Shown here: positions 1 through 8,650 of the stretch, piece by piece
Layout of the letters: the number at the start of each line of letters is the position of its first letter
How positions within the stretch are numbered: position 1 is the stretch's first letter
Source: Microvirga sp. 17 mud 1-3
Lineage (GTDB): Bacteria > Pseudomonadota > Alphaproteobacteria > Rhizobiales > Beijerinckiaceae
Direction of reading: 5' to 3'
Length of the DNA: 64,000 nucleotides
Assembly: GCF_003151255.1 (NCBI RefSeq)
Contig: NZ_CP029481.1
Location: 1-64,000, forward strand
Notes under the pieces: model-generated
Seen by the model: only the letters and a program-made list of their open reading frames with translations
Database searches by the model: none
What the model was told of the DNA's origin: nothing
Position numbers and translations under genes: made by a program

Positions 1-254
1 GGCTTCTCCAGGCGGGCCACGAGACCGAAGATCCGGTCGAGACCCGGCAGCTTGCCGTGGGGGATGGCGATGCCCTCCCCGATCCCGGTGGAACCCAGGC
101 GCTCCCGCTGCAGCAGCGCTTCGTAGATGGTGTTCTCGCTCAGGCCGACCAGCTTGGCCGCGTGGGCGGAGATCTCCTGCAGGGCCTGCTTCTTGCCGCT
201 GACGCGCAAGGCTGGCAGGACGGCCTGGGGATCAAGAAAATCCAGCAAAGGCAT
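1..254 (-). CDS. ptsN: PTS IIA-like nitrogen regulatory protein PtsN (partial, C-terminus beyond window)
   Basis: About 84 N-terminal codons are visible; the gene runs off the left edge. The protein opens MPLLDFLDPQ and contains the EIIA active-site motif IAIPHGK, with the phospho-accepting His at about residue 66. PtsN is the terminal acceptor of the nitrogen phosphotransferase chain (PtsP-NPr-PtsN), a cytoplasmic regulator of potassium, nitrogen and carbon balance. It lies downstream of hpf and rpoN on the same strand, the usual proteobacterial order. The ATG at 254 is the first start giving the full family N-terminus. Confidence 0.93.
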   Translation of the reverse strand, partial: MPLLDFLDPQAVLPALRVSGKKQALQEISAHAAKLVGLSENTIYEALLQRERLGSTGIGEGIAIPHGKLPGLDRIFGLVARLEK

Positions 255-333
255 CGATCGCGCTACATCCGTTGTGAGGCCGATGCGGCCCGGGCCCTTC
301 CAAGCAAATCTCGGGTCAAAAAGGAAGGCAGCC

Positions 334-909
334 TTACTTTTGACCAAGCGGCGGATCGACCCACCCGATCGCCCCGTCGCTGCGGCGGTATACGACGTTC
401 ACGCGGCCGGTGCTAGCATGGATAAATACGAGCGCCGGAGCCCCCGTCAGGTCGAGCTGCAGAACGGCGTCGCTGACCGAGAAACGATGCAGCGGCTTCG
501 TGGTCTCGGCAATGACCACAGGGTGGTATCCCTCCTCCTGGACCGATTCGTCCGTCGGCGCCTCGAAGACCGCATAGGGGGCCTCGAGCCCCGAATCGCG
601 CCCGTTGCGGGTGAGGGGATGCTCCTTCAGGCGCTGCTTGTAGCGACGCAGGCGCCGCTCGATCCGCTCCGCGGTCTGGTCGAAGCTCGCATAGGCATCG
701 TTGGCGGCGCCCGAGGCCTCCAGGGTGATCCCCGTGGGCAGATGCAGGACGCAATCGGTCCGGAAACCGGTGCCGTCCCGGGTCACAGTGACATGGCCCT
801 TAAAGGTCCCGTCGAAATATTTGGTCAGCGCCGTCGCCATCCGCGCCTCGACCTGGGTTCTCAAGGTCTCGCCAATATCGAGATTCTTGCCGGATACCCG
901 CAATGTCAT
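334..909 (-). CDS. hpf: Ribosome hibernation promoting factor, long form
   Basis: 191 residues with two parts. An N-terminal RaiA/HPF ribosome-binding domain spans about residues 1-100 and begins MTLRVSGKNLDIGETLR. A C-terminal long-HPF dimerisation domain spans about 125-190 and contains KPLHRFSVSDAVLQLDL. In the family it sits in the 30S decoding region and pairs 70S ribosomes into inactive 100S dimers in starvation. An in-frame extension to 993 is open, but ATG 909 is chosen because AGAGAGG lies just upstream and the family starts here. It sits between rpoN and ptsN, consistent with one transcription unit. Confidence 0.93.
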   Translation of the reverse strand: MTLRVSGKNLDIGETLRTQVEARMATALTKYFDGTFKGHVTVTRDGTGFRTDCVLHLPTGITLEASGAANDAYASFDQTAERIERRLRRYKQRLKEHPLTRNGRDSGLEAPYAVFEAPTDESVQEEGYHPVVIAETTKPLHRFSVSDAVLQLDLTGAPALVFIHASTGRVNVVYRRSDGAIGWVDPPLGQK

Positions 910-1014
910 GTCATTCCACCTCTCTTCGTTCGTGCCGGAAAAAAGCCGTCCGATGGGCGACAGAGACCCGATGATGACGCTTCCTGCGGCCAATACAAGA
1001 CTTGACCGCGCCGC

Positions 1015-2442
1015 TCATATGGGCCGTCGACGGCGGGAGACAGGCGGGATTCGCAAGGTTTCACGGTATTTGGCCACGGTGCGCCGGGCCACGCGGATGC
1101 CCGCCTCGTCCAGTTTCCGCGCGATGTCGCCGTCCGAGAGGGCCTGTCCCGGCTCCTCGGCCGCCACGAGCCTGCGGATGCGCTCCTGCACGGCGCGGGC
1201 CGCGTGCGCCTCGCCGGACGTGCCCGTCAGAGCAGCGCCGAAAAGGAGCTTCAACGCGATGGTCCCCCGCGGCGTCCCGAGCGCCTTGTTGGCGACGACC
1301 CGCGAGATCGTGGATTCGTGCAGGCCGACCTCCTCGGCGATGGCCCGCAGGGTCAGGGGGCGCAAATGATCGGCGCCCTGCCGGATGAAGGCTTCCTGGT
1401 GCCGCACGATCGCGGCCGCGACCTTCAGGACCGTATCGGCGCGCCGGTCGAGGCTGCGGGCGAGCCATTGGGCGCTCCGGAGACACTCCGTCAGGAAGGT
1501 CCGGTCCGCCTCGCTGCGGGCCGCCGGCCTGACGCGAGCGTAATAGGAGCGGTCGACGAGAAGGCGCGGCAGGGTCTCGGGGTTGAGTTCCACCGCCAGG
1601 CCGCCGGCCGGGTCTTCGCGCACCAGCACGTCCGGGACGAGAAGATCGAGGGCGGCGGACGAGAAGGCGAGGCCGGGCTTGGGATCGAGGCGCCTGATCT
1701 CGGCCAACCGCGCCCGAAGCTCCGCCTCGCCAAGGCCGCAGAGGCGCGCCAGGGCCGCAAGGTCTCCCTTGGCGACAAGGTCGAGCCGGGCGAGGAGGAT
1801 CTCCATGGGCCGGTCGAGCCGACCGCGCTCCCGCAGCTGCAGAGACAGGCATTCCGAGAGGCTGCGCGCGCCGATCCCGGGTGGATCGAGGCTTTGCACG
1901 AGGGCGAGCGCCGCTTCCACGTCCGCAAGAGGCCGGCCGAGGCGCCGGGCGACGGCGTCCGTCTCGTCCCGGAGATAGCCCGCCTCGTCCAGGCTGTGGA
2001 CGAGATCGTGCCCGATGGCGCGCAGGACCGGATCGGCAGTCGCGAGGGCGAGCTGGGCGTCGAGATGCGCTGCGAGGCTTAAGGGTTGCGCCGCGACGGC
2101 TTCCAGATCCTCCCGTGCCTCGCCGGGGATTGAGCCGCCCGAAGATCCGGCGCCCTTTGCCATGGCGGCCTCCCGGCGCCGGGCCGGGACGAATGGAAAG
2201 AGCCGGCCGGTCCCGTCGACCTGGGACGCTGGCGGAGCAGAGGCAGGTGAAGATACGGGCGGGGCCGCATCGACCTCCGCCTGTTGGAGCAGGGGATTGC
2301 GCTCCAGCTCGGCCTCCACGAAGGCGCAGAGTTCCAGATGGGAGAGCTGGAGAAGGCCGATCGACTGCAGGAGCTCGGGGGTCAGGGTCAGGGCCGGGCC
2401 CTGGCGCAGCTCCAGCCGTTGTGTCGAACCCACGGCATTCAT
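1015..2442 (-). CDS. rpoN: RNA polymerase sigma-54 factor
   Basis: 475 residues. The N-terminal region I is Q/L-rich (LRQGPALTLTPELLQSIGLLQ) and contacts core polymerase and the activator. An acidic/proline-rich region II and the core-binding region follow. Near the C-terminus is the RpoN box ARRTVAKYR, which reads the -24 promoter element. Sigma-54 directs activator-dependent transcription, for example of nitrogen genes. ATG 2442 (MNAVGSTQRLELRQG) is chosen over an open extension to 2529 because sigma-54 proteins begin close to region I. The hpf and ptsN genes follow. Confidence 0.95.
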   Translation of the reverse strand: MNAVGSTQRLELRQGPALTLTPELLQSIGLLQLSHLELCAFVEAELERNPLLQQAEVDAAPPVSSPASAPPASQVDGTGRLFPFVPARRREAAMAKGAGSSGGSIPGEAREDLEAVAAQPLSLAAHLDAQLALATADPVLRAIGHDLVHSLDEAGYLRDETDAVARRLGRPLADVEAALALVQSLDPPGIGARSLSECLSLQLRERGRLDRPMEILLARLDLVAKGDLAALARLCGLGEAELRARLAEIRRLDPKPGLAFSSAALDLLVPDVLVREDPAGGLAVELNPETLPRLLVDRSYYARVRPAARSEADRTFLTECLRSAQWLARSLDRRADTVLKVAAAIVRHQEAFIRQGADHLRPLTLRAIAEEVGLHESTISRVVANKALGTPRGTIALKLLFGAALTGTSGEAHAARAVQERIRRLVAAEEPGQALSDGDIARKLDEAGIRVARRTVAKYRETLRIPPVSRRRRPI

Positions 2443-2612
2443 GGCATCCTCGGATCCACGGCCCTCCGCGCATCGGGGCAACAGCGGCCTTGCGGTCCGA
2501 GGTGTAGCGTGCCGCCCGGGCAGCGTCAAAGCCGGGCGACCCGGGGATCGGAGCCGGAAGCGTTAAGGCCTCGGACGAGAGAGCGAACTCACGCCCGATC
2601 TTTCAAGTTTTC

Positions 2613-2660
2613 GAGCATCTTTTCACGCAAAACCGGTTCCCACTTTTGCGTCCGATGCTC
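2613..2660. repeat. Intergenic GCATCGGAC-type hairpin repeat (copy 1)
   Basis: Outer arms GAGCATC and GATGCTC enclose inner arms CGCAAAA and TTTTGCG. Read on the minus strand it begins GAGCATCGGACGCAAAAGTG, nearly the same as the element at 39050. It ends exactly at the lptB stop codon, so it could form the 3' hairpin of the lpt transcript. Elements of this wording are, from memory, common between genes in Rhizobiales. Confidence 0.7.
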
Positions 2661-3502
2661 TAGAGCCGGAAATCCTCGCCGAGATAGAGGCGGCGCACTT
2701 CCTCGTTGGCCACGATCTCGTCCGGGTGACCTTCTGTCAGGACGCGGCCGGAATGGATGATGTAGGCCCGGTCGATGAGGCCCAAGGTCTCGCGGACATT
2801 GTGGTCGGTGATCAGCACGCCGATGCCGCGCCGGGTCAGGTGCCGCACGAGGTTCTGGATGTCGCCCACGGCGATCGGGTCGATGCCCGCGAAGGGCTCG
2901 TCGAGCAGCATGAAGGTCGGCTCGCCCGCAAGCGCGCGGGCAATCTCGCAGCGCCGCCGCTCGCCGCCCGAGAGGGCGATGGACGGGGCCTTGCGCAGGC
3001 GCGTGATGTTGAACTCGTCGAGCAGCGCATCGAGCTTGCGCTCCCGCTCCTTGCGGCTCGGCTCCACGATCTCAAGCACCGCGCGGATGTTGTCCTCCAC
3101 GTTCAGGCCGCGGAAGATCGAGGCCTCCTGCGGCAGGTAGCCGATGCCGAGACGGGCGCGGCGATACATGGGCAGGTTCGTCACGTCGTGCCCGTCGAGG
3201 CTGATGAGGCCGCGATCGGCCGAGACGAGGCCGGTGATCATGTAGAAGATCGTGGTCTTGCCGGCGCCGTTGGGGCCGAGAAGGCCGACGGCCTCGCCGG
3301 CCCTGACGTTGAGAGCGGCATCGTGCACCACGGTGCGGCCGCGATAGCTCTTCTGCAGGCCCTTGACCGCGAGGGTACCCGGTCCGCCGAAGGTGGCGGT
3401 GCCCCCGCGCGGGTCGAAGGCGAGCACATCCCGGTCGGGACGTGCGGCGAAGACGGGCGCCTCGGCAGAGGCGGCGGGAGAGCGGTTGAAGAAAGGTTTC
3501 AC
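2660..3502 (-). CDS. lptB: LPS export ABC transporter ATP-binding protein LptB
   Basis: 280 residues. Walker A GPNGAGKT is at about residues 76-83, followed by a Q-loop (YLPQEASIF), the signature LSGGERRR, Walker B FMLLDEP and the H-loop (ITDHNVRET). These match LptB, the cytoplasmic ATPase of the LptBFGC machine that lifts lipopolysaccharide from the inner membrane onto the LptA bridge. There is an N-terminal extension of about 45 residues before the domain, common in alphaproteobacteria. It follows lptC and lptA on the same strand; lptF and lptG are not in the window. Confidence 0.95.
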   Translation of the reverse strand: MKPFFNRSPAASAEAPVFAARPDRDVLAFDPRGGTATFGGPGTLAVKGLQKSYRGRTVVHDAALNVRAGEAVGLLGPNGAGKTTIFYMITGLVSADRGLISLDGHDVTNLPMYRRARLGIGYLPQEASIFRGLNVEDNIRAVLEIVEPSRKERERKLDALLDEFNITRLRKAPSIALSGGERRRCEIARALAGEPTFMLLDEPFAGIDPIAVGDIQNLVRHLTRRGIGVLITDHNVRETLGLIDRAYIIHSGRVLTEGHPDEIVANEEVRRLYLGEDFRL

Positions 3503-3540
3503 GGGAACGGATCGCTGCGGAAGGGCCAGGGGAAGCGACG

Positions 3541-4188
3541 TCAGTTCGTCGCCGGCTTCTGTGACTTCGGCTTGGCGTTGCCGGCCCCGCCCGCAGCGCC
3601 TTCCGCGTTGCCGCTGCCCGGGACGAAGAGCGCACGCACCCGGCCGCCGGGCTTGGTTTCGATATTGGCGATGCCGCTATTGAGATCGTAGACCACCCGC
3701 TCGCCGCGGGTGACGTTGGGGCCGTCGCTCAGGGCCGCATTGCCGGTCAGGTAGATCTTGTTGGCCACCCGGTCGAAGGAGGCGTTGTCGCCGGTCGCCA
3801 CCTGGGTCTTGGACACGATGGTGACGGGGCCTTTGCAATCGATCTTCTTGATGGCGCTGTCGTCGGCACCGGGCGCCGCGGGGCCGCTGTTCTGGCCGTC
3901 GCGCTTCTGCTCGTAGAGGACCGTCATCAGGCTGCAGTTCATGGTGCTTTCGCCCTGAACCGCCACCACGTTGCCCGTGAAAACCGCCCGGCCTTCCTTG
4001 TCGTAGACGTCGAGCTTGTCGGCATCGATCTTGATCGGCTCCTTGCTGGCGCCGAAATTGCCGAAGCCGGCCGCCCGCTCCTTGGGCGCGGCTCCCTGCG
4101 CAGCGGCAGCCTGGATCCCGGCCGGGACCGAGAGGGCGAGTGCGCTCAGGAGCGCCACGGAACGGAATGTCTTCGGGGACGGGATCAT
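3541..4188 (-). CDS. lptA: LPS transport periplasmic protein LptA (OstA-like)
   Basis: 215 residues. A signal peptide (hydrophobic core about residues 9-24, AAAAQG cleavage region) precedes an OstA-type beta-jellyroll domain, with IKIDADKLDVYDKEGRAVF and GNAALSDGPNVTRGERVVYD as recognisable segments. LptA monomers polymerise into the periplasmic bridge that carries LPS to the LptDE translocon. The start ATG overlaps the lptC stop by 4 bp, so the two are translationally coupled. The C-terminal tail is Gly/Ala/Lys-rich and probably disordered. Confidence 0.92.
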   Translation of the reverse strand: MIPSPKTFRSVALLSALALSVPAGIQAAAAQGAAPKERAAGFGNFGASKEPIKIDADKLDVYDKEGRAVFTGNVVAVQGESTMNCSLMTVLYEQKRDGQNSGPAAPGADDSAIKKIDCKGPVTIVSKTQVATGDNASFDRVANKIYLTGNAALSDGPNVTRGERVVYDLNSGIANIETKPGGRVRALFVPGSGNAEGAAGGAGNAKPKSQKPATN

Positions 4189-4916
4189 GGGCGGAGACTT
4201 GTCGGTTGCGCTGGCGGGGCGGCGACGCCCGCGGCGGGAGGAGTGGAACCGTCGGAGGAGCCGTTCGCGAAGGTCGTGCGGACGCGGCCCTTGAAATGCA
4301 TGATCTTGCCGTTCTCCGTTACCTCGAGTCCTTCGGCCTCGATCAGGCCGTTGCTGAGGGTCACGGTAACGGGCTCCTCGGAGAGGACCCGGCCGGCCTT
4401 GAAGTCCACGAAAGCGGAGCGGAGATCCACCTGCTGGCCCGCATCCGTGTGGACGCGGACCTCCTGGCGCAGGTTCATCTGCTCCTTCTGGGTGTCGAGC
4501 ACGCCGAAGGCCGCCTGCAGGCGGGCGGCGCTGCCCTTGTCGTCGGTGACGATGCGGGCGCGCAGCTCCTTGAGCTCGACGAAATTGGGCTTGCGCACGT
4601 CCTGGGTCGCCTGGGTGGCGGTCACCTCGTAGGGGCGATTGTCGTTACGGAAGCCCGTGAGCTTGGGGCTCTCCATGGTGACCTGGGTGCCGTTGACCCC
4701 GATGGCGCCGACCGACAGGCCCTCGATGTTCCGGAACGGATTGAAATACGCGAGGGTGACGACGATTCCGAGGGCGATCAGGGAGCCCAGCGGGATGGCG
4801 ATCTTAGCGAAGCGGACCCAGCGGGAATGGCGGCGCGCCTTGGAAAAGTCGCGCAGGCGCGAGTCCGACCGCGCGGCCGGACCGGTTCCCATGGTGATTC
4901 CCTTCGTTCCCGCCAC
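4185..4916 (-). CDS. lptC: LPS export periplasmic anchor protein LptC
   Basis: 243 residues: a basic cytoplasmic N-terminus, one membrane segment at about residues 38-58 (AIPLGSLIALGIVVTLAYF), then a periplasmic LptC jellyroll containing MESPKLTGFRNDNRPYEVTA. LptC hands LPS from LptB2FG to LptA. It heads lptCAB and overlaps lptA by 4 bp. A second ATG (MGTGPAARS, residue 9) is a possible start. The Pro/Ala-rich tail beyond residue 220 is poorly conserved. Confidence 0.9.
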   Translation of the reverse strand: MAGTKGITMGTGPAARSDSRLRDFSKARRHSRWVRFAKIAIPLGSLIALGIVVTLAYFNPFRNIEGLSVGAIGVNGTQVTMESPKLTGFRNDNRPYEVTATQATQDVRKPNFVELKELRARIVTDDKGSAARLQAAFGVLDTQKEQMNLRQEVRVHTDAGQQVDLRSAFVDFKAGRVLSEEPVTVTLSNGLIEAEGLEVTENGKIMHFKGRVRTTFANGSSDGSTPPAAGVAAPPAQPTSLRP

Positions 4917-5034
4917 GCTCGAGCGCCCCTTTCGGTCAACCGTCGTGCAAAATCGTGATGGCGCGCCATGGCCGATGGCCGTGGCGAAGTTATGACGGAT
5001 GTGGAGGTTATATCCTCAAAAGTTTAAGGGCGCG

Positions 5035-5649
5035 TCAACTATGCGCGAAGATGTCCGTCTCGGGCCAGCCGAGAAGGTCGAGCTGCGCCCGGGTCGGCAG
5101 GAAGCTGAAGCACTGGTGGGCGATGCCCAGGCGGTTCTCCCGCTCGAGCATCCCGTCGAGCTTGTCCTTGAGGGCATGGAGGTGGAGCACGTCCGAGGCC
5201 GCATAGTCGAGCTGGGCCTGGGTGAGCGTCCCGGCGCCCCAGTCGGAGGATTGCTGCTGCTTCGACAGTTCCACGCCCAGAAGCTCCCGCGCCAGGTCCT
5301 TGAGGCCGTGGCGGTCCGTATAGGTGCGCACGAGCCGCGAGGCGATCTTGGTGCAGTAGACCGGGCGGGGCATGACTCCGAAGGCGTGGAACAGCACCGC
5401 GAGATCGAACCGGGCATAGTGGAAGATCTTGAGCACGCTCTCGTCGCCGAGCACCCGGATCAGGTTCTCGGGGGGAGGGCCGTCCTTGAGGATCTGCACC
5501 ACGTCGGCATTGCCGTCGCCCGTGGAGATCTGCACGACGCAGAGCCGGTCCCGATGGGGATTCAGGCCGAGGGTCTCGGTGTCGATCGCGATGGCCGGGC
5601 CGGGCCGGTAATCGGCGGGCAGGTCGCCGCGATGGAAGCGCGTGGTCAT
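5035..5649 (-). CDS. Ribonuclease D-like 3'-5' exonuclease (short form)
   Basis: 204 residues with DEDDy exonuclease motifs: motif I AIDTETLGL, motif II IFHYARFDL and motif III YAASDVLHLH. Metal-dependent 3'-5' exoribonucleases of this family trim tRNA and other RNAs. It lacks the C-terminal HRDC domains of E. coli RNase D, as is usual for the short alphaproteobacterial members. ATG 5649 (MTTRFHRGDL) is preferred to an open extension up to 5766 because it starts right at the domain. It stands alone, upstream of lptC on the same strand. Confidence 0.88.
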   Translation of the reverse strand: MTTRFHRGDLPADYRPGPAIAIDTETLGLNPHRDRLCVVQISTGDGNADVVQILKDGPPPENLIRVLGDESVLKIFHYARFDLAVLFHAFGVMPRPVYCTKIASRLVRTYTDRHGLKDLARELLGVELSKQQQSSDWGAGTLTQAQLDYAASDVLHLHALKDKLDGMLERENRLGIAHQCFSFLPTRAQLDLLGWPETDIFAHS

Positions 5650-5775
5650 GGCAGATCCCGATGGCAGTCGTTCAAGGTCGGAAAGACAGTCCGACGCTCT
5701 AGCCTTTTCCCGCCGCCGCATCAACGCGCAAGAGCGTTCGATCCCGTCGCCATGCATTCGCTGCATGACCCTTAC

Positions 5776-5800
5776 GGAACGGAGTCCCGCGCGCCACGTT
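5776..5800 (+). promoter_or_regulatory. Candidate EcfG (general stress sigma factor) promoter
   Basis: GGAAC at 5776-5780, 16 bp, then CGTT at 5797-5800, a full match to the alphaproteobacterial EcfG/RpoE2 consensus. It ends 47 bp before the start of the secreted protein at 5848. The match is read directly; use by EcfG is inferred. Confidence 0.6.
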
Positions 5801-5847
5801 GACCGGGCCTGACGTTCCCTTCCCGTTCACGACAAAGGAGACTTGTC

Positions 5848-6498
5848 ATGCGCGTTCCATTCCTGGCCACGGTCGCCGTAGCGGCCCTGACCCTGAGCAT
5901 TCCGGCCTTCGCCCAGACGGGCTCGGGCACGTCCGGAGGCGCGGCTGGCGCGGCCGGCGGAGCGGCTTCCGGCAGCGTCTCGGGCGGGACCTCCGGTGGG
6001 GTTTCGGGTGGAACCTCCGGCACCACCTCGGCACCGACCATGAAGCCTTCGGGCGGCACGGGCAGCACGGCCGCTCCGGCGCCGAACACCACCGGCAGCA
6101 CCTCGGGTAACGCCGCCTCTGGCACGTCCAGCAAGGCCCCGTCCGGAGCAGCAGGCGCGACCACATCGGGCAGCGCCGCGACGCACACGAACACGACCAA
6201 TGCGCCGCATACGACGGGCAGCACCGCAACCAATGTCACGGTATCGACTGAACAGCGTACGGAGATCAGCCACGCCTTCCGGTCCGTGCATGTGGAGCCG
6301 CTCAGCAACGTGAATTTCACGGTCAGCGTCGGGTCGGTCATTCCGACGACCGTCACGACCCTGCACACCTGCCCGAGCGATGTGGTGCGCATCCTCAACG
6401 GGCTTCCCGAATGCCGCTACGTGGTGGTGCGCGACAAGATCGTCATCGTTGAGCCGAGCACCCGCAAGATCGTCACCGTGATCGAACGCCAGGGCTGA
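5848..6498 (+). CDS. Secreted DUF1236-like protein with Gly/Ser/Thr-rich linker
   Basis: 216 residues. A signal peptide (residues 1-22, ending AFAQT) is followed by a low-complexity Gly/Ser/Thr/Ala stretch to about residue 130. The C-terminal domain of about 80 residues contains CRYVVVRDKIVIVEPSTRKI and two Cys (TCPSD, PECRY) that could pair. The end resembles DUF1236, a periplasmic domain of unknown function common in Rhizobiales. A good EcfG-type promoter lies upstream and a strong terminator follows, so it is probably a single-gene, stress-induced unit. Molecular function is unknown. Confidence 0.75.
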   Translation: MRVPFLATVAVAALTLSIPAFAQTGSGTSGGAAGAAGGAASGSVSGGTSGGVSGGTSGTTSAPTMKPSGGTGSTAAPAPNTTGSTSGNAASGTSSKAPSGAAGATTSGSAATHTNTTNAPHTTGSTATNVTVSTEQRTEISHAFRSVHVEPLSNVNFTVSVGSVIPTTVTTLHTCPSDVVRILNGLPECRYVVVRDKIVIVEPSTRKIVTVIERQG

Positions 6499-6526
6499 CC
6501 TGCGCCGTTTTCACCTCTGCATGCGA

Positions 6527-6556
6527 GGCCGCGGAACGAGTCGTTCCGCGGCCTTT
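6527..6556 (+). terminator. Rho-independent terminator after the DUF1236-like gene
   Basis: A near-perfect hairpin with arms GGCCGCGGAACGA and TCGTTCCGCGGCC is followed by a run of five T. Confidence 0.85.
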
Positions 6557-6684
6557 TTCGTGTCCGCGAGGCTGGAAAAGATCGCCTCTTCGGCGGATTC
6601 CGTCCCAGCATGGGACCATTTATCCGGAACCCCTCACGGGTCTCGGGTCTTGTCTCTTCAGAGCAGACATATCGGAGAAACGGC

Positions 6685-7017
6685 ATGAAAACGCTGATCG
6701 TTGCGGCCAGCGCTGCAATCCTGGCTGTGTCCGGCCTGTCGGGCGCAGCCGAAGCCAAGCCAGGACGCGGCCACGGCCACGCTTATGGACATTACAAGCA
6801 TCACAAATACCGGGCCTATGCGCCGCCTCGCGGCTATTACGCGGCTCCGCGCCATGCCTACCGGCGTTCCAACAACGCGGCTATTGCGGCCGGCGTGACG
6901 GGCGCCATCATCGGCGGGGCCTTGAGCGCGACGCAGCCGGCTTATCGCTACCGCGCACCCGCCTACGAAGCGCCCCGCCGCTATTATCGCGAAGATTACG
7001 ATTACGACGCCTGGTAA
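6685..7017 (+). CDS. Small secreted His/Tyr/Arg-rich protein with glycine-zipper-like segment
   Basis: 110 residues. A signal peptide (MKTLIVAASAAILAVSGLSG...AEA, about 1-24) precedes a segment rich in His, Tyr and Gly (GRGHGHAYGHYKHHKYRAY), then a small hydrophobic glycine-rich segment (AAIAAGVTGAIIGGALSA) and a Tyr/Arg-rich tail. ATG 6685 follows CGGAGAAACGGC; an upstream in-frame ATG at 6610 lacks such a site and would hide the signal peptide. Its end overlaps the convergent hugZ by 16 bp. Similar small periplasmic proteins are common in Rhizobiales; the role is unknown. Confidence 0.75.
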   Translation: MKTLIVAASAAILAVSGLSGAAEAKPGRGHGHAYGHYKHHKYRAYAPPRGYYAAPRHAYRRSNNAAIAAGVTGAIIGGALSATQPAYRYRAPAYEAPRRYYREDYDYDAW

Positions 7018-7781
7018 GCCTGGGCATCGATGGGCGCGGACTCGCTCCGCGCCCGTCGCGCAAGATCCATGAGCGCAGGCCGCAGATCCTCCGTCTGTGT
7101 GAGGATCTGCGGGAAAGCGAGACGCAGGATTTCGTCTCCAAGCGCGAGCTGAATACCCTCCGGATCGAGACCGATCAGGCGCCAAGCCCCCTCCCGGGCA
7201 TGGCAGAGCCGTGTCGCATAGAGCGCGACCGTATCGGAATGGTCTGCGTTCATGTGCGCGACGGCCTCCGCCTCAATCTCCCGGAGCCTGGGCAGGGCCC
7301 GGGACTCCACCAGGAGATCGTCGGGGGCCATGCGGTAGGCACGGCCGAATCCACCGTTGAGGCTCCCGGACAGGATCGAGAGACGCCAGAAGGCGAAATC
7401 CGGAAAATCCACATAGAGCGCGGCCTTGGGATGCTGCCGAAGGTAGCGTTCCCGAATGCCGGAAGTCGCCTCCCGGTCGAGCCGGGTCGCCTGTGCCGAG
7501 AGGGTCAGGCGCGGATGGGCCAGGGGATCGCCCTTGCCGACCGAGGCAAGCAACAGGGAGCAGCGCGGATCGGCTTCGAGCAGGCGCGTATGAGTGGACA
7601 GTCCGGAGGTGAGGATCACCGGCGACCCGTCCAGGTCCGTACCGACTGAGACCAGGCTCGCGAAGGGCCCGCCGGTCTCGCGATCGTTCGTCGCCAGGCT
7701 GCCATAACGCGCCGTGCGCATGAGCGCTTTCGCACACAGGCGCGCCTCCGGGTCGACGGGCAGGAACGCATCCTTCATCAT
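7002..7781 (-). CDS. hugZ: HugZ-family heme utilization protein
   Basis: 259 residues. The N-terminal split-barrel flavin-reductase-like/PNPOx domain (about 15-150, with RTARYGSLATNDRETGGPFA) is followed by a C-terminal DUF2470 domain (about 170-245) containing the HMNADHSDTVALYA motif. Characterised HugZ/HutZ proteins bind or degrade heme in the cytoplasm. The gene overlaps hutX by 4 bp and ends the minus-strand heme operon, which supports heme breakdown after import. Confidence 0.85.
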   Translation of the reverse strand: MMKDAFLPVDPEARLCAKALMRTARYGSLATNDRETGGPFASLVSVGTDLDGSPVILTSGLSTHTRLLEADPRCSLLLASVGKGDPLAHPRLTLSAQATRLDREATSGIRERYLRQHPKAALYVDFPDFAFWRLSILSGSLNGGFGRAYRMAPDDLLVESRALPRLREIEAEAVAHMNADHSDTVALYATRLCHAREGAWRLIGLDPEGIQLALGDEILRLAFPQILTQTEDLRPALMDLARRARSESAPIDAQAYQAS

Positions 7782-8299
7782 GCGGCTTCATCCGCGGCTG
7801 CACGATAGCGGTCGCACAGGGCCTCGAAGCGGGCGACCTGGTCCTCCTTGAGGCTGCGGTCGGCATTGCGGCCGACGAAGACCTTGAACATCACGCCGCC
7901 ATCCTCGTTCACGAACTGCACCGAGCAGGAGCGCCGGCCGAAGAAGGGCCGGTCGACGAAATAGACGAACCGGCAGCGGTCGGCCCGCAGGTGCCCGCCG
8001 ATGGGGCTGTCGCCATGGATGTTGAAGGAGCCGCGCCCGAAAGTTCCGGGCGGAAGGCTGCCCTTGCACTCGAAGACGCCGTCGCGGGTGTGCACGATGA
8101 ACATGATCTCGCCCCACCCGGTCAGGTCGTTCCAGATCTCCTCGAAGAGACGCCCCGGCGCCCGGATCGCGGCGCCGTCGGGCAGGCGGTCGAGCACCGC
8201 CTGCAAGGACACTCCATGGGCTTCCGCGACCGCCTCCAAAATCCCGTCCGGCTTTTCGGCGAGGGCCTGCCGGATCGGATCGTTCGCAATCTCGGTCAT
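7778..8299 (-). CDS. hutX: Cytosolic heme carrier HutX
   Basis: 173 residues with the HutX/HugX fold: VLDRLPDGAAI near the N-terminus, then GEIMFIVHTRDGVFECKG and FFGRRSCSVQFVNEDG. HutX takes heme in the cytoplasm and passes it to HutZ/HugZ. ATG 8299 (MTEIANDPIRQAL) is chosen; a longer frame to 8464 runs into the upstream monooxygenase gene. It starts 5 bp after that gene and overlaps hugZ by 4 bp, so the three are tightly coupled. Confidence 0.88.
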   Translation of the reverse strand: MTEIANDPIRQALAEKPDGILEAVAEAHGVSLQAVLDRLPDGAAIRAPGRLFEEIWNDLTGWGEIMFIVHTRDGVFECKGSLPPGTFGRGSFNIHGDSPIGGHLRADRCRFVYFVDRPFFGRRSCSVQFVNEDGGVMFKVFVGRNADRSLKEDQVARFEALCDRYRAAADEAA

Positions 8300-8304
8300 C
8301 GCGC

Positions 8305-8634
8305 TTACTCCGCCGCCCGGAGCTTGGGCGTGATGGTCTGAAAAACCTCGAAGCCCTCGAATTCCGGATGGCCCAGCGTGAGCGCCTTGCCGCCCGTGCG
8401 GGCGTGAGATGCGCGGAACTGCTCGGAGCGGGTCCAGGCCTCGAAATTCTCCCGCGAGGCCCAAAGCGTGTGCGACGAATAGAGGATGTGGTCCTCCCGC
8501 TCGGGGCCGCGCAGCATGTGGAATTCGAGGAAGCCTTCGAGCTCGTGCAGGCGGCTGTCCCGGGTCAGCCAGCGCTCCTCGAACTCGGCGGTGGCATCCT
8601 TCAGGACCTTGAAGCGGTTCATGGCGATGAACAT
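8305..8634 (-). CDS. IsdG/HmoA-like antibiotic-biosynthesis-monooxygenase-fold protein
   Basis: 109 residues forming one ferredoxin-like ABM domain, opening MFIAMNRFKVLKDATAEFEERW and including LEGFLEFHMLRG and ILYSSHTLWASRENFEAW. Related proteins (IsdG, HmoA/HmoB) oxidatively open heme and release iron. Its position between tonB and hutX supports heme degradation, but ABM-fold proteins have many roles, so the substrate is inferred from context. Confidence 0.75.
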   Translation of the reverse strand: MFIAMNRFKVLKDATAEFEERWLTRDSRLHELEGFLEFHMLRGPEREDHILYSSHTLWASRENFEAWTRSEQFRASHARTGGKALTLGHPEFEGFEVFQTITPKLRAAE

Positions 8635-8650
8635 GAGAGATTCTCCGTTG

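Noticed and set aside
1015..2507. Many long frames on both strands across rpoN and other GC-rich genes
   Set aside because: They are shadows caused by high GC; only one frame in each region has recognisable domains and start signals.
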